Below are positions 41,029 through 51,759 of a DNA stretch of 64,000 nt, piece after piece. The position numbers and the translations under genes are program-made. Location: NCBI RefSeq assembly GCF_006715395.1, contig NZ_VFNC01000001.1, positions 372,001 through 436,000 of the forward strand, written 5' to 3'. The notes under the pieces are model-generated. The model was not told where the DNA came from, searched no databases, and saw only the letters and a list, made by a program, of their open reading frames with translations. This stretch comes from Streptomyces sp. SLBN-31. GTDB taxonomy: Bacteria; Actinomycetota; Actinomycetes; Streptomycetales; Streptomycetaceae. How positions within the stretch are numbered: the stretch's first letter is position 1; every line of letters begins with the position of its first letter.

Positions 41029-44000
41029 TCAGTCCTGCCGCACGGCCACCGGCACCCCCATCACCTCCCGCGCGTGCCGGCTCGGCACCATGCCCAGGCG
41101 CCAGGCCTGCCAGCCCGTGTCCAGGTCCACGCCGCGTTCCAGAAGGAGCTGGTAGGCACCGACGTAGTCGTCCAGCTTCTCGTCCCGCAGAGGGTGTCTG
41201 GTGCGGGACAGCTGGGTGAGCTCCTCCTGGGCGACCGCGGTGCCGATCTCCACGCCGCCGGCAGCGGCGTAGGGCAGCAGGGTGCAGCGCAGGAAGCGGG
41301 CCCAGTCCTCGCCGCGCAGGTCGCCGTAGGACGTGAACAGGTCGATCGCCTCGTCGCACAGGGCAAGTGCCTGTGGGGTACGGGCGTTGCCCGCGTCCAC
41401 GACCGCCAGTTCCAGGCAGGTCCAGGCCTCGCCGTGGGCGACGCCGATGCGCTGGAAGTCGGCGCGGGCGTCGACCAGGAGCTGTCTGGCGAAGCCGGAG
41501 TTGCGCAGCGAACCGGTCTGGGCGGCGCGCTGGTCGCGGGTGACCCGCGCCGAATGGTGGCGGGCGCAGGCCAGCCCGTAGACGTCCCGCATCCGGGAGA
41601 ACATCGTGCGGGAGCGTTCCAGTTCGCGGACGGCCAGGTCGAGGTTGCCCGTCTCCTCCAGCGCCTGGCCCAGGTAGTAGATCGTCCAGGCCTCGCCGCG
41701 GGCGTCCTCGTTCTCGCGGTGGCGGGAGGCTGCCCGGCGCAGGCCGTCCACGGCCGGTGACGGGTCGCCGGCGACGAGACGGGCGCGGGCCAGCTGGGTC
41801 AGGGCCCAGGCCTCACCGCGGGCGTCGCGGGTGCGGCCGTAGCGGTCGAGGGCCGCGCGCAGCTCGGACTCCGCGCGCGGGAGGTCACCCATGCGCAGAG
41901 CGAGCTGGCCGAGCTGGAAGTGCGCCCAGGCCTCGCCGTGCACCGACTCGCCCTCGCGGTGCAGGACCAGGGAACGGGTGAGCAGGTCCAGGGACTCGGC
42001 CACCCCGCCGCGGTCGCGCTCCACCGCCGCCAGGGCGTGCATCGTCCAGGCGCGGTCCGTGGCCAGTTCGGGTGCGGACTGGAGGTTCAGGGCCTCGCGG
42101 AGCTTGGCCGCCGCCTCGGTCAGGTTGCCCTGGTGGTGCAGGGTGATGCCGAGGGAGCACAGGGCGCGGGCGGCGCCCGCGTCGTGATGCGCCTCCAGGT
42201 AGAGGTCGACCACGGACGACAGGGTCGTGCGCGCCTTGTCCAGCTCGCCGAGCTGACGGGCCGCGATGCCCGTGCGCCACTGCACCGAGCGGACCAGCAG
42301 ACCCTGGTCGACGGCCTGGGCCAGTTCGCTGATCTCGCCCAGGCGGTAGAGGTCGCCGCGCAGCAGGCAGTAGTCGCACAGGGCGCCGAGCAGGTTGAGT
42401 ACCGCCGCCTGGTTCACGCCCTCCGCGTGCCGCAGGGTCGAGGTGATGAAGCTCGACTCGTCGTCCAGCCAGCGCAGCGCCTCCTCCAGGGAGGTGAAGC
42501 CGTGCGGGCTGAAGCGGTCCGAGCGGGTCGACATGTTGCCGTCGACCAGACGCAGCACGGAGTCCGCGAGTTCGGCGTAGTTCGCGATCAGCCGTTCCTG
42601 CGCCGCCGTGCGCTCGGCGGGCTCCTCCTCGTCGAGCAGACGGGCCTGCGCGAAGGCCCGCACCAGGTCGTGCAGGCGGTAGCGGCTGCCGCGGACGTGG
42701 TCGATCAGGCCCGCGCGGGACAGGGCGGTCAGCCGGCGGGTCGCCTCGGTCTCGTCGGTGGCGAGGAGGGCGGCGGCGGCCGCGGCACCGAGGGAGGCGC
42801 GGCCGGCCAGGGCGAGGCGGCGCAGCAGCCGGCGGGCGGTGTCCGACTGGTCGGTGTAGCGCAGCCACAGGGCGCGCTCGGTCGGCTCGACCGGGCCGTA
42901 CGCCCCGAGGTCCGTGGCCAGCGTGCGCGGGGAGCGCGGGCCCAGCGAGGAGCCGGCGATGCGCAGGGCCAGCGGCAGCCCGCCGCACAACTCCCGGATG
43001 CGCTCGGCGGACTGGGCGTCGTAGGGCTCGGTCCTTTCCTGTGCCGCGGCGTCCAGGAGTTCCTCGGCGCCCGCCGCGTCCAGGGCCTCGACCGGCAGGT
43101 CGTGCACCCACGCCTGGATGTCGGAGGGGAGGGCGAGGGGCTCGCGGGTGGTGACCAGGACCAGGCTGTCGGAGCGTTCGGGGACCAGCGCGCGGACCTG
43201 TTCGGGGTCGGAGGCGTCGTCCAGGACGATCGTGACCGCAAGGCCTTTGAGGTGCTGGTGGTACAGCTCGCTCAGCCGTTTGACCTGCTGGTCGGGGGAG
43301 GACCGCTCGCGGAACAGGAGCTGTTCGCGGGGTGCTCCGAGACGGTTGAGGAGATGGAGCAGGGCATCGCGGGTGGACAGCGGGGTCTCCTCCGGGCTGC
43401 CGCCGCGCAGGTCGACGACACAGGCGCCGCGGAAGTAGTCCTTGAGATCGTGCGTGGCGCGCACGGCGAGGGTCGTGCGACCGCTGCCGGGGGCTCCGTG
43501 CAGCACGACGACCGTCGGCCGGGTCTCCGTGCCGGCGCGGGAGGCCTGCACCCACTGCCGGATCCGGGCCATCTCCTGCCGTCGCCCCGCGAACGAGCCC
43601 TCGGGGGAGGGGAGCTGGCCGAACGACTGCTGCAGCACCGTCCGTCCGCGGGCCGCCGCGCTCTTGTCCGCGCCCTTCAGCCGCGGTCCGCTCTGCTTCG
43701 GTCCCGTCGAGGCGGCCAGCACCCGCTGCTGGTCGAGGAAGGGGCGGATGCCGCGCACCTCCAGCGCCGTCAGCCACTGCAGGCGCAGCTGCTCGGGGCC
43801 GCCCGGCTGGTTCGCGGCACCGGCGTGATGGTGTGCGTCGGGCAGATGGGAGCCGGCGACCTTGACGACCGTCGCCGCGGCGGCCACGACGCCCACGGTC
43901 GCACCCACCCCGACCGCCGTGCCGGTGTCGGTGCCGAAGGCCAGGTCGGCGGCGACGGCCGCGATCGCGGCAACGGCCGCCACCAGCAGGGGAGTTCCCG

Positions 44001-44232
44001 ACCCCTCGTGCGCGTACCGCTGGGCGAAGGTGAGCCGTCCCGCGTCCGCCTCGTCCAGTGCGCGGGTATACGCCGCGTACTCCTCGGCGGCCGTCTCCGC
44101 CATCGCGTCCAGGGCTCCGCGCGCCCGCGACAGCAGTACGCCCCCGTCGGTGCGCCCGCCGGAACGCCGCACCTCCTCCTCCACGGCCCGAGCCAACAGC
44201 CGCTCGGCCTCCGCCCGATGGGCGTCCCGCAT
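41029..44232 (-). CDS. Membrane-linked STAND ATPase with TPR repeats
   Basis: 1067 residues; a very strong GGAGGGGGAAG site precedes ATG. Two hydrophobic segments lie at about 81-97 and 105-126. An NB-ARC-type nucleotide domain follows: the P-loop reads GAPGSGRTT at 246-254, with Arg at position 252 where Lys is usual; Walker B is VTIVLDDAS and the GLPL motif is CGGLPLALR. A winged helix (HDLVRAFAQARL) follows, then about ten TPR repeats to the end (EAWAHFQLGQLALRMGD and similar). The layout resembles AfsR without its DNA-binding domain. Such proteins sense ligands through TPRs and assemble. Function unknown. The Lys to Arg change may reduce ATP hydrolysis. Confidence 0.87.
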   Translation of the reverse strand: MRDAHRAEAERLLARAVEEEVRRSGGRTDGGVLLSRARGALDAMAETAAEEYAAYTRALDEADAGRLTFAQRYAHEGSGTPLLVAAVAAIAAVAADLAFGTDTGTAVGVGATVGVVAAAATVVKVAGSHLPDAHHHAGAANQPGGPEQLRLQWLTALEVRGIRPFLDQQRVLAASTGPKQSGPRLKGADKSAAARGRTVLQQSFGQLPSPEGSFAGRRQEMARIRQWVQASRAGTETRPTVVVLHGAPGSGRTTLAVRATHDLKDYFRGACVVDLRGGSPEETPLSTRDALLHLLNRLGAPREQLLFRERSSPDQQVKRLSELYHQHLKGLAVTIVLDDASDPEQVRALVPERSDSLVLVTTREPLALPSDIQAWVHDLPVEALDAAGAEELLDAAAQERTEPYDAQSAERIRELCGGLPLALRIAGSSLGPRSPRTLATDLGAYGPVEPTERALWLRYTDQSDTARRLLRRLALAGRASLGAAAAAALLATDETEATRRLTALSRAGLIDHVRGSRYRLHDLVRAFAQARLLDEEEPAERTAAQERLIANYAELADSVLRLVDGNMSTRSDRFSPHGFTSLEEALRWLDDESSFITSTLRHAEGVNQAAVLNLLGALCDYCLLRGDLYRLGEISELAQAVDQGLLVRSVQWRTGIAARQLGELDKARTTLSSVVDLYLEAHHDAGAARALCSLGITLHHQGNLTEAAAKLREALNLQSAPELATDRAWTMHALAAVERDRGGVAESLDLLTRSLVLHREGESVHGEAWAHFQLGQLALRMGDLPRAESELRAALDRYGRTRDARGEAWALTQLARARLVAGDPSPAVDGLRRAASRHRENEDARGEAWTIYYLGQALEETGNLDLAVRELERSRTMFSRMRDVYGLACARHHSARVTRDQRAAQTGSLRNSGFARQLLVDARADFQRIGVAHGEAWTCLELAVVDAGNARTPQALALCDEAIDLFTSYGDLRGEDWARFLRCTLLPYAAAGGVEIGTAVAQEELTQLSRTRHPLRDEKLDDYVGAYQLLLERGVDLDTGWQAWRLGMVPSRHAREVMGVPVAVRQD

Positions 44233-44342
44233 GTCGCTTCCCCCTCCGGCGGCAACTCCTGTGCCTACGAGTGTCCTTCGCGAGGGACGCGAGCGACAGA
44301 GGGCCGCGATCAACGGGGCGATCAAAGGAGCCCGAGGACCAC

Positions 44343-44795
44343 TCAGGTCCGGGAGCGGCGGTCGGTGACCGCCAGGAACACGCAGACGCAGGCCGGCGCC
44401 GCCTCGCCGACCGCGCAGGCGAGGGCCTGGGTGAGGCCGGACCCCGCCTGCGCGGTTGTTATGTCGAACCAGGCGTCCAGGACGGCGACGGCCGCAGTGG
44501 CCGAGGCGGTGAGGCGGGCGGCGGGGCGGCCGCGCAGGCCCAGCAGAAGCGTCGCCGCGCAGCCCGCCGCCATCAGGACGTCCAGGCCGGTCCAGGCCGG
44601 CGACCAGTGCCGTACCTCCGTGTCGGCCGGCAGGGTCAGGCCGAGCACCACCGTCCACGGCACGAGCACCACGGTCGCCGCGCCCAGGAAGACCAGCGTC
44701 CACCTCTTCAGCGCCACGGCCACCGCGCCGACCGCGATGCCCAGGAGGAGCAGGGTCCACCCCGCCAGCTGCTTCTCGTACGACTGCTTCTTCAC
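44343..44795 (-). CDS. Small four-helix membrane protein
   Basis: 150 residues from a GTG with GGGGGAAGA upstream. Four membrane helices and no recognisable motif; the segment CACAVGEAAPACVCVFLAV-like near the end is Cys-rich. It is encoded just upstream of the STAND protein on the same strand, 110 bases apart, so they could share a transcript. Function unknown. Confidence 0.75.
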   Translation of the reverse strand: MKKQSYEKQLAGWTLLLLGIAVGAVAVALKRWTLVFLGAATVVLVPWTVVLGLTLPADTEVRHWSPAWTGLDVLMAAGCAATLLLGLRGRPAARLTASATAAVAVLDAWFDITTAQAGSGLTQALACAVGEAAPACVCVFLAVTDRRSRT

Positions 44796-44925
44796 GCTCT
44801 TCCCCCGTCCGATCCGACGCCTGCACTCCCCAACGCCTCCACGCTAGACCGCAGAGAAAATTCTGCAAAGAAAATTCGGCGAACCTCAGGGACGGATCAG
44901 GGTTGCTCAGGGTTACCGTGGCCGC

Positions 44926-45571
44926 ATGAGCGACCAGGCTGCCGGTGGCCGCATGAGCGACGGCACGACCGAGACGACCGACTCCGGGCGCACCGAGACG
45001 ACCGACGCCCGGCACACCGGCATGACCGGCCTCGAACGCACGGCGCTGTACAAGTCCCTCGGCAACCCCCTGCGCCGCCGGATCCTCGACTACCTCGGCC
45101 GGCACGGCGAGGCGAACTCCACCGTGCTCGCCCGCGAGCTGGGCGAGAGCTCCGGGACGACCAGCTACCACCTGCGCAAACTCGCCGAGCAGCGGCTCGT
45201 CGAGGAGATCCCGGAGAAGTCGGGCGGCCGGGAGCGGTGGTGGCGGCTGCTGCCGTTCAGCCACACCACGCCCGACCCGGCGACCATGAGCCGGGAGGAG
45301 TTCGAGGCCGCCCGGCATCTCGCCCTGCTGAAGATCGACGTCGACACCCAGCTCTTCCGCCGCGCCCACGAGGAGTACCGCGGCCCGGACGGCTGGGCCC
45401 ATGTGCAGCGCCACGGCACCTGGCTCACCAAGGACGAACTCCTGGCGTTCCTGCGCGAGTACCGCGCCCTGCTGGACCGATACGGCCACTCCCGCGAGAC
45501 CGCCCCCGAGGGGGCGCGCCCAGTCAACATGCGTTTCTACGCCGTGGCCGAGCCCGTGGGAGAGTGGAGGA

Positions 45572-45591
<20 letters not shown>
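44926..45591 (+). CDS. ArsR-like winged-helix regulator
   Basis: 221 residues at the longest start; two in-frame ATGs lie at 44926 and 44953 within a duplicated 17-bp sequence and a third at [10 protein letters not shown]. The DNA-binding part is [46 protein letters not shown], an ArsR/HTH_20-type winged helix without obvious metal-binding cysteines. The C-terminal 100 residues are helical with Trp-rich segments. Its last 20 bases overlap the thioredoxin-like gene, so it is translationally linked to that gene and may control it. Confidence 0.88.
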
Positions 45592-47602
<2,011 letters not shown>

Positions 47603-47609
47603 GCGGTCC

Positions 47610-48326
47610 CTAGCTCGCGAAGTCCGCCAGGGCGCGTTCCACGATGGCGACCAGCTGCTCGTGGTGCGCGCCCTTCCAGTAGGCGCGTCCGCACTCGCGG
47701 CACTGGGCGAAGACGTCGTACGAGCGCTGGGTGCCGCCGTGGAGCTGGTCGGCGACCTCCTCCTTGGTGGCCTCCTTCAGCAGCCCGTTGCACGCGGTGC
47801 AGCGGGTCCAGGGCCGCAGTTCGGGGCGGAACCGGTCCAGGATGTCGCGGAGTTGGTCCTCGGGGCGGGTGCTGTAGACGTAGGCGCCGGCCCACAGTTC
47901 GCGGCGGCGCAGCAGGCCCCGGTCGCGGCTGAGCATGACCCGCTTCTCGGCGGCCGAGAGGGCGGCGAGCGCCGGGTCGCCGATGTCCGTCGACTCGTAG
48001 GCCGTGTCCACGCCGAGCAGGCGCAGCCGACGAGCGAGGGTGCCGAGGTGGACGTCGAGGAGGAAGCGCAGGGGAGCCCCGGGCACCCGCTGGGGGCGCT
48101 CGACGGTCCGTACCTCCACGCGGTCGCCGGCGGCGGGCACGTAGGACGTCGGGACCTCCCGGCCGTCGACCCGAAGGGTGCCGACCTCGGTGAGCGGGAC
48201 GCCGGCCGACTCCACGGCGTGTCCCAGGGAGGAGACGCCGTCGGTGACGAGGGTCCGTCGCGGCCGGCGCTGGACGAACAGGGCCAGTTCGGGGGCGAAC
48301 TCGACGTGGATCTCGGGACCGTTCAC
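47610..48326 (-). CDS. Mut7-C RNase-domain protein with ubiquitin-like N-terminus
   Basis: 238 residues from a GTG. Residues 1-85 resemble the ThiS/ubiquitin-like domain found before Mut7-C (EVGTLRVDGREVPTSYVP). The Mut7-C RNase domain (about 85-210) is a PIN-like fold with FLLDVHLGTLARRLRLLGVDTAY and RVMLSRDRGLLRR carrying the acidic active-site residues. It ends with a zinc ribbon, two Cys pairs in RCTACNG and AQCRECGRAYW. These proteins may cut RNA with a role not yet established. It converges on the DUF255 gene with only seven bases between, and it is 33 bases upstream of the TetR gene's stop. Confidence 0.87.
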   Translation of the reverse strand: MNGPEIHVEFAPELALFVQRRPRRTLVTDGVSSLGHAVESAGVPLTEVGTLRVDGREVPTSYVPAAGDRVEVRTVERPQRVPGAPLRFLLDVHLGTLARRLRLLGVDTAYESTDIGDPALAALSAAEKRVMLSRDRGLLRRRELWAGAYVYSTRPEDQLRDILDRFRPELRPWTRCTACNGLLKEATKEEVADQLHGGTQRSYDVFAQCRECGRAYWKGAHHEQLVAIVERALADFAS

Positions 48327-48359
48327 CCGGTCAGGATGTCATGCGCGGGATGGACGGGC

Positions 48360-49001
48360 TCATGGGTTTTCGGTGGGGAGACCGTGTTCCAGGACGTCCA
48401 GCGCGCGGTCCACGAGGTCGCGCAGGTCGTCCCTGAAGCCGTTCTCCGCCCAGCACATGTTGGCCTCCATCAACCCGCCGACCAGGGACATCGCGTAGAC
48501 GCGGACCTCCAGGGAGTCGGCGGCCAGACCGGAGCGCTCCGCGATGGCCTCGCGGAGCAGACGTCCGGTCTGCGACATGGACTCGACCATCCGGGCACGG
48601 ACCGCGGGGACCTGCGCCGACAGGTGCGCCCGGGTGCGCGCCACCTCGGGGTCCTCGGTCATCATCACGTCCATGGCCCGGTGCATCACGTACCGCACGG
48701 AGTCCATCCACGACTCGTCCGCGGGCCGCGCGCGCAGCTCCTCCAGCATCAACGGGTCGTACTCGTCCGTGAGGACGATGTCCTCCTTGGTGGGGAAGTA
48801 CCGGAAGACGGTCGACGGCGACACCTCGGCGCGCTCGGCGATCTGCTCGATCGTCGTGGCGTCGTACCCCTGCTCCCCGATCAGCGCGTACGTCGCGGTA
48901 CGGATCGCCTCGCGGGTCTTGATCTTCTTGCGTTCGCGCAGGCCGAGCCGGGGGCGGTCGGCGGGGGAGAGGGGGGAGCGTGCGGCCGTCATGGACGTCA
49001 T
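48360..49001 (-). CDS. TetR-family regulator of the adjacent MFS exporter
   Basis: 213 residues from the ATG that overlaps the MFS stop codon (ATGA), which favours this start over the one nine bases later. The helix-turn-helix is DATTIEQIAERAEVSPSTVFRYFPTKEDIV. Members of this group usually repress the drug-exporter gene transcribed with them. A perfect palindrome sits just before the MFS start codon and is the likely operator. Coupled translation with the exporter gives self-control of the operon. The ligand is unknown but is probably an exporter substrate. Confidence 0.94.
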   Translation of the reverse strand: MTSMTAARSPLSPADRPRLGLRERKKIKTREAIRTATYALIGEQGYDATTIEQIAERAEVSPSTVFRYFPTKEDIVLTDEYDPLMLEELRARPADESWMDSVRYVMHRAMDVMMTEDPEVARTRAHLSAQVPAVRARMVESMSQTGRLLREAIAERSGLAADSLEVRVYAMSLVGGLMEANMCWAENGFRDDLRDLVDRALDVLEHGLPTENP

Positions 49002-50545
49002 TGTCCGGCATCCGTCACGGCGGTGGCCATCGGCGGGGCGTCCTGCGGCTCCTTCCCTGCGACGGGGGCGTTCGGCAGGAACGCGGCGGCCAGCAGCGCC
49101 GATACGAGGGCGGCGGCGCCGCACACCAGCAGGACCAGGCCCATGCCGTGCACGTAGGCGCCGTCCGCGGACGCGGCCAGCCGGGGCGCGTGCGCCTTGA
49201 GGGCGACGATGTGGGCCGCGACGACGGAGTCCCCGGCGGCGTCCGCGGCCCCGGCGGGCAGCCCGGTCACGTCCAGCCGGTCGCGGAAGGCGCCGGCGAG
49301 CAGGCTGCCGAGCAGGGCGATGCCGATGGCGCCACCGACCTGACGCAGGGTCATCAGCAGGCCCGAGCCGCTGCCCGCCCGGTCCCTGGGCAGTGTGGCG
49401 AGCGCCCCGGACATGGCCGGGACCAGCGCGAAGCCGAAGCCGACACCGGTGACGGACAGCCACAGGGCGGTGAAGCCGTAGCCGGAGTGGACGGTCGTAC
49501 GGCTGCCGAGGAACGCGGCGAACGCCAGCACCACCAGGCCCGCGCTGACCGTGGCCCGCGCGCCGAACCGCTGGGCGGCGGCCGGCGCGCCCTTGGCGGC
49601 GACCGTGAGACCGCCGATTATCGGCAGCAGCCGGATGCCGGTGCCCAGGGCGTCGTTGCCGCGTACGGCCTGGAGGTACTGCGGCAGCACGAACAGCAGG
49701 CCGGACAGGACGAACATCACCAGGGTCGCGGCGACGGTGTTGAGCAGGAAGCCGCGGTGGCCGAGCAGCGTCATGTCCAGCATGGGGCGCGCGGAGCGGC
49801 GTTCGCGCAGCACCAGCGCGGTGAGCAGGGCGGCGGACGCGGCGAACAGGGCGAGGACCAGGGGGTCGCTCCAGCCGCGGTCGGGGGCTTCGATGATCGC
49901 GTAGACGAGGGCGCCGAGGCCGAGCGCGGTGCACGCCGTGGAGAGCGCGTCGACCCTCGGGGAGGCCGGGTCTCTGGTCTCGGGGAGCAGGAAGACGCAG
50001 GCGGCGATGCCGATCGCGGCCATCGGGACGTTGATCAGGAAGACCGAGCCCCACCAGTAGTGGTTCAGCAGCCAGCCGCCGATGATCGGGCCGAGCGGCA
50101 GGCCGAGCGCGGACGCGGTCGAGATGATGCTGACGGCCTTGGTGCGCTCGTCCGCGCCGAACAGCGAGGGCAGGACGGACAGCGCGAGCGGGGTGACGAG
50201 GGCCGCGCCGACGCCCATGACCGCCCGGGCGGCGACGACCCAGTTCACGTCCGCGGCCAGAGCGCCCACGAGCGAACCGGCGAGGAAGATCCCCAGCCCG
50301 GTGATCAGCATGCGCCGGCGGCCGAAGCGGTCGCCGAGAAGGCCCGCCGGGAGCATCAGGGCGGCGAAGACCACGATGTAGGAGTCCGCCATCCACTGCT
50401 GCTGGCCGGTGGTGGCGCCGAGGTCGGCGGCCATGGTCGGCAGCGCGACGTTGAGGATCGTCATGTCGAAGCCGAGCGTGAGCATGCTCGCGACCAGGGC
50501 CGCGAGGGCCCACCAGCGCCGAGGATCTGGAGTGACAGTAGCCAT
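48998..50545 (-). CDS. MFS drug exporter of the DHA2 (EmrB/QacA) family
   Basis: 515 residues with fourteen predicted membrane helices, the DHA2 number. The motif A loop GLLGDRFGRRRML and motif C (AMSGALATLPRDRAGSG area) are recognisable. These proton-driven exporters remove antibiotics, dyes and detergents. It is the first gene of an operon with its TetR regulator downstream, overlapping by four bases. The operator palindrome overlaps the ribosome site region, so repression could act at transcription close to the start. The substrate is unknown. Confidence 0.94.
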   Translation of the reverse strand: MATVTPDPRRWWALAALVASMLTLGFDMTILNVALPTMAADLGATTGQQQWMADSYIVVFAALMLPAGLLGDRFGRRRMLITGLGIFLAGSLVGALAADVNWVVAARAVMGVGAALVTPLALSVLPSLFGADERTKAVSIISTASALGLPLGPIIGGWLLNHYWWGSVFLINVPMAAIGIAACVFLLPETRDPASPRVDALSTACTALGLGALVYAIIEAPDRGWSDPLVLALFAASAALLTALVLRERRSARPMLDMTLLGHRGFLLNTVAATLVMFVLSGLLFVLPQYLQAVRGNDALGTGIRLLPIIGGLTVAAKGAPAAAQRFGARATVSAGLVVLAFAAFLGSRTTVHSGYGFTALWLSVTGVGFGFALVPAMSGALATLPRDRAGSGSGLLMTLRQVGGAIGIALLGSLLAGAFRDRLDVTGLPAGAADAAGDSVVAAHIVALKAHAPRLAASADGAYVHGMGLVLLVCGAAALVSALLAAAFLPNAPVAGKEPQDAPPMATAVTDAGQ

Positions 50546-50549
50546 GAAA

Positions 50550-50564
50550 TGAGAGTAGCTCTCA
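50550..50564 (-). promoter_or_regulatory. Candidate TetR operator upstream of the MFS gene
   Basis: Perfect palindrome tgagag-tag-ctctca starting five bases upstream of the exporter ATG. Its position over the leader suits repression by the TetR protein of the same operon. Confidence 0.6.
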
Positions 50565-50601
50565 AAATATGGTGGCTGTCAATCGAAATCGGCATGCAAA
50601 A

Positions 50602-50629
50602 AGGGCCACGGCTCGGAAGCCGTGGCCCT
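50602..50629 (-). terminator. Rho-independent terminator of the hemolysin III-type gene
   Basis: Perfect 12-bp arms (agggccacggct and complement) with a CGGA loop. On the minus strand the stem is followed by TTTTGC, a genuine T-run, which is rare in this genome. It lies 19 bases after the stop. Confidence 0.9.
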
Positions 50630-50648
50630 GATGGGGTGCCGGGAGACG

Positions 50649-51404
50649 CTATGCGTGCTGGTAGGCCACCAGCGAGATGCCGATGTAGTGGACGACGAAC
50701 GCTGCGAGCGTCAGGGAGTGGAACACCTCGTGGAAGCCGAACCAGCGCGGTGAGGGGTTCGGCCGCTTGAGGCCGTAGATGATGCCCCCGGCGCTGTAGA
50801 GGAGCCCGCCCACGATCACGAGGACCAGCACCGCGATGCCCCCGGTGCGCATGAAGTCGGGCAGGAAGAAGACCGCGGCCCAGCCCATCGCGATGTAGCA
50901 GGGGGTGTAGAGCCAGCGCGGGGCGCCCACCCAGAACACCCGGAAGGCGATGCCCGCGAGCGCTGCGCCCCAGATGCCCCACAGCAGCCACTGCCCCTTC
51001 GCCCCGTCCAGGAGCAGCATCGTCAGGGGGGTGTAGGTGCCCGCGATGATCAGGAAGATGTTGGCGTGATCGAGCCTGCGCAGGATGCCGTCCATGCGCG
51101 GGCTCCAGTTGCCGCGGTGGTACAGCGCGCTCACGCCGAACAGCAGGCAGGCCGTCAGGGCGTAGATGCCGCAGGCGATGCGGCCGCGGGGTGAGTCGGC
51201 GAGGGCGGTGAGTACCAGGCCCGCGATCAGGGCGGCGGGGAACATGCCGAGGTGCAGCCAGCCGCGCAGCTTCGGCTTGAGCGGTTCGGTGAGCTGCTGG
51301 GCGTGCTGCTTGATCTGGTGCGGCATCGAGTTCGCCTCGGGACGGCGGCCGGCGGCCGGCGTGTTCTTGGCGGCGTCGGGGACGGGCGCAGTCATGCCCT
51401 GCAT
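50649..51404 (-). CDS. Hemolysin III/PAQR-family membrane protein
   Basis: 251 residues from the longest ATG; an ATG three codons in (MTAPVPDAA) is equally likely. After a polar head of about 45 residues there are seven membrane helices. The three conserved family motifs are present: SALYHRGNWS, LDHANIFLIIAGTYTP and FHEVFHSLTLAAFVVHYIG, supplying the Ser, Asp and His residues thought to bind zinc in PAQR proteins. The family includes bacterial YqfA, linked to membrane homeostasis, and human adiponectin receptors with ceramidase activity. A palindrome lies at the start codon region. Monocistronic. Confidence 0.92.
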   Translation of the reverse strand: MQGMTAPVPDAAKNTPAAGRRPEANSMPHQIKQHAQQLTEPLKPKLRGWLHLGMFPAALIAGLVLTALADSPRGRIACGIYALTACLLFGVSALYHRGNWSPRMDGILRRLDHANIFLIIAGTYTPLTMLLLDGAKGQWLLWGIWGAALAGIAFRVFWVGAPRWLYTPCYIAMGWAAVFFLPDFMRTGGIAVLVLVIVGGLLYSAGGIIYGLKRPNPSPRWFGFHEVFHSLTLAAFVVHYIGISLVAYQHA

Positions 51405-51759
51405 CGTACCTACGGAACCGTAAGTTACGAATCAGTGGCGGCAGAGATGCGCCGAAGAGTGGCCATCATCTCATGACCGGTGGGCGTTCGTTTCATGGCC
51501 GGTGGGCGTGCGGTCGTCCGGCAAAAGAACCTTCAGGTGAACTCAACGTGCACGCAAAATCACGCGTGGAAACACGGTTGTGCGTGACGATCCCCACTCC
51601 GCTCACTTGTGAGGCCCTCTGGACATATGGGCACTCGACTCGGATCATCAAATGAGTGCGGTCGGCACCGGATGAGCGCTGAAGATCCAGTCATGCAGCA
51701 TCCGGGTCGCAGCCCCCACGGGGCCTCCAAAATCACAAATCCCTCATTTAGGAGCAATC
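51405..51759. other. 355-bp intergenic region between the PAQR gene and PEPCK
   Basis: No convincing gene. It holds a palindrome at 51408-51425 near the PAQR start and, at the other end, the AGGAG ribosome site of PEPCK. The middle has slightly lower G/C content, as expected for promoter regions. No clear -35/-10 pair could be chosen. Confidence 0.6.
51408..51425 (-). promoter_or_regulatory. Candidate operator of the PAQR gene
   Basis: Inverted repeat acctacgg-aa-ccgtaagt with one mismatch over 8-bp arms, starting four bases upstream of ATG 51404. The position and symmetry suggest a TetR-type repressor site; no such regulator is encoded next to it. Confidence 0.45.

Noticed and set aside
51405..51759. 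Short open frames before PEPCK
   Set aside because: No ribosome sites and no G/C third-position bias.
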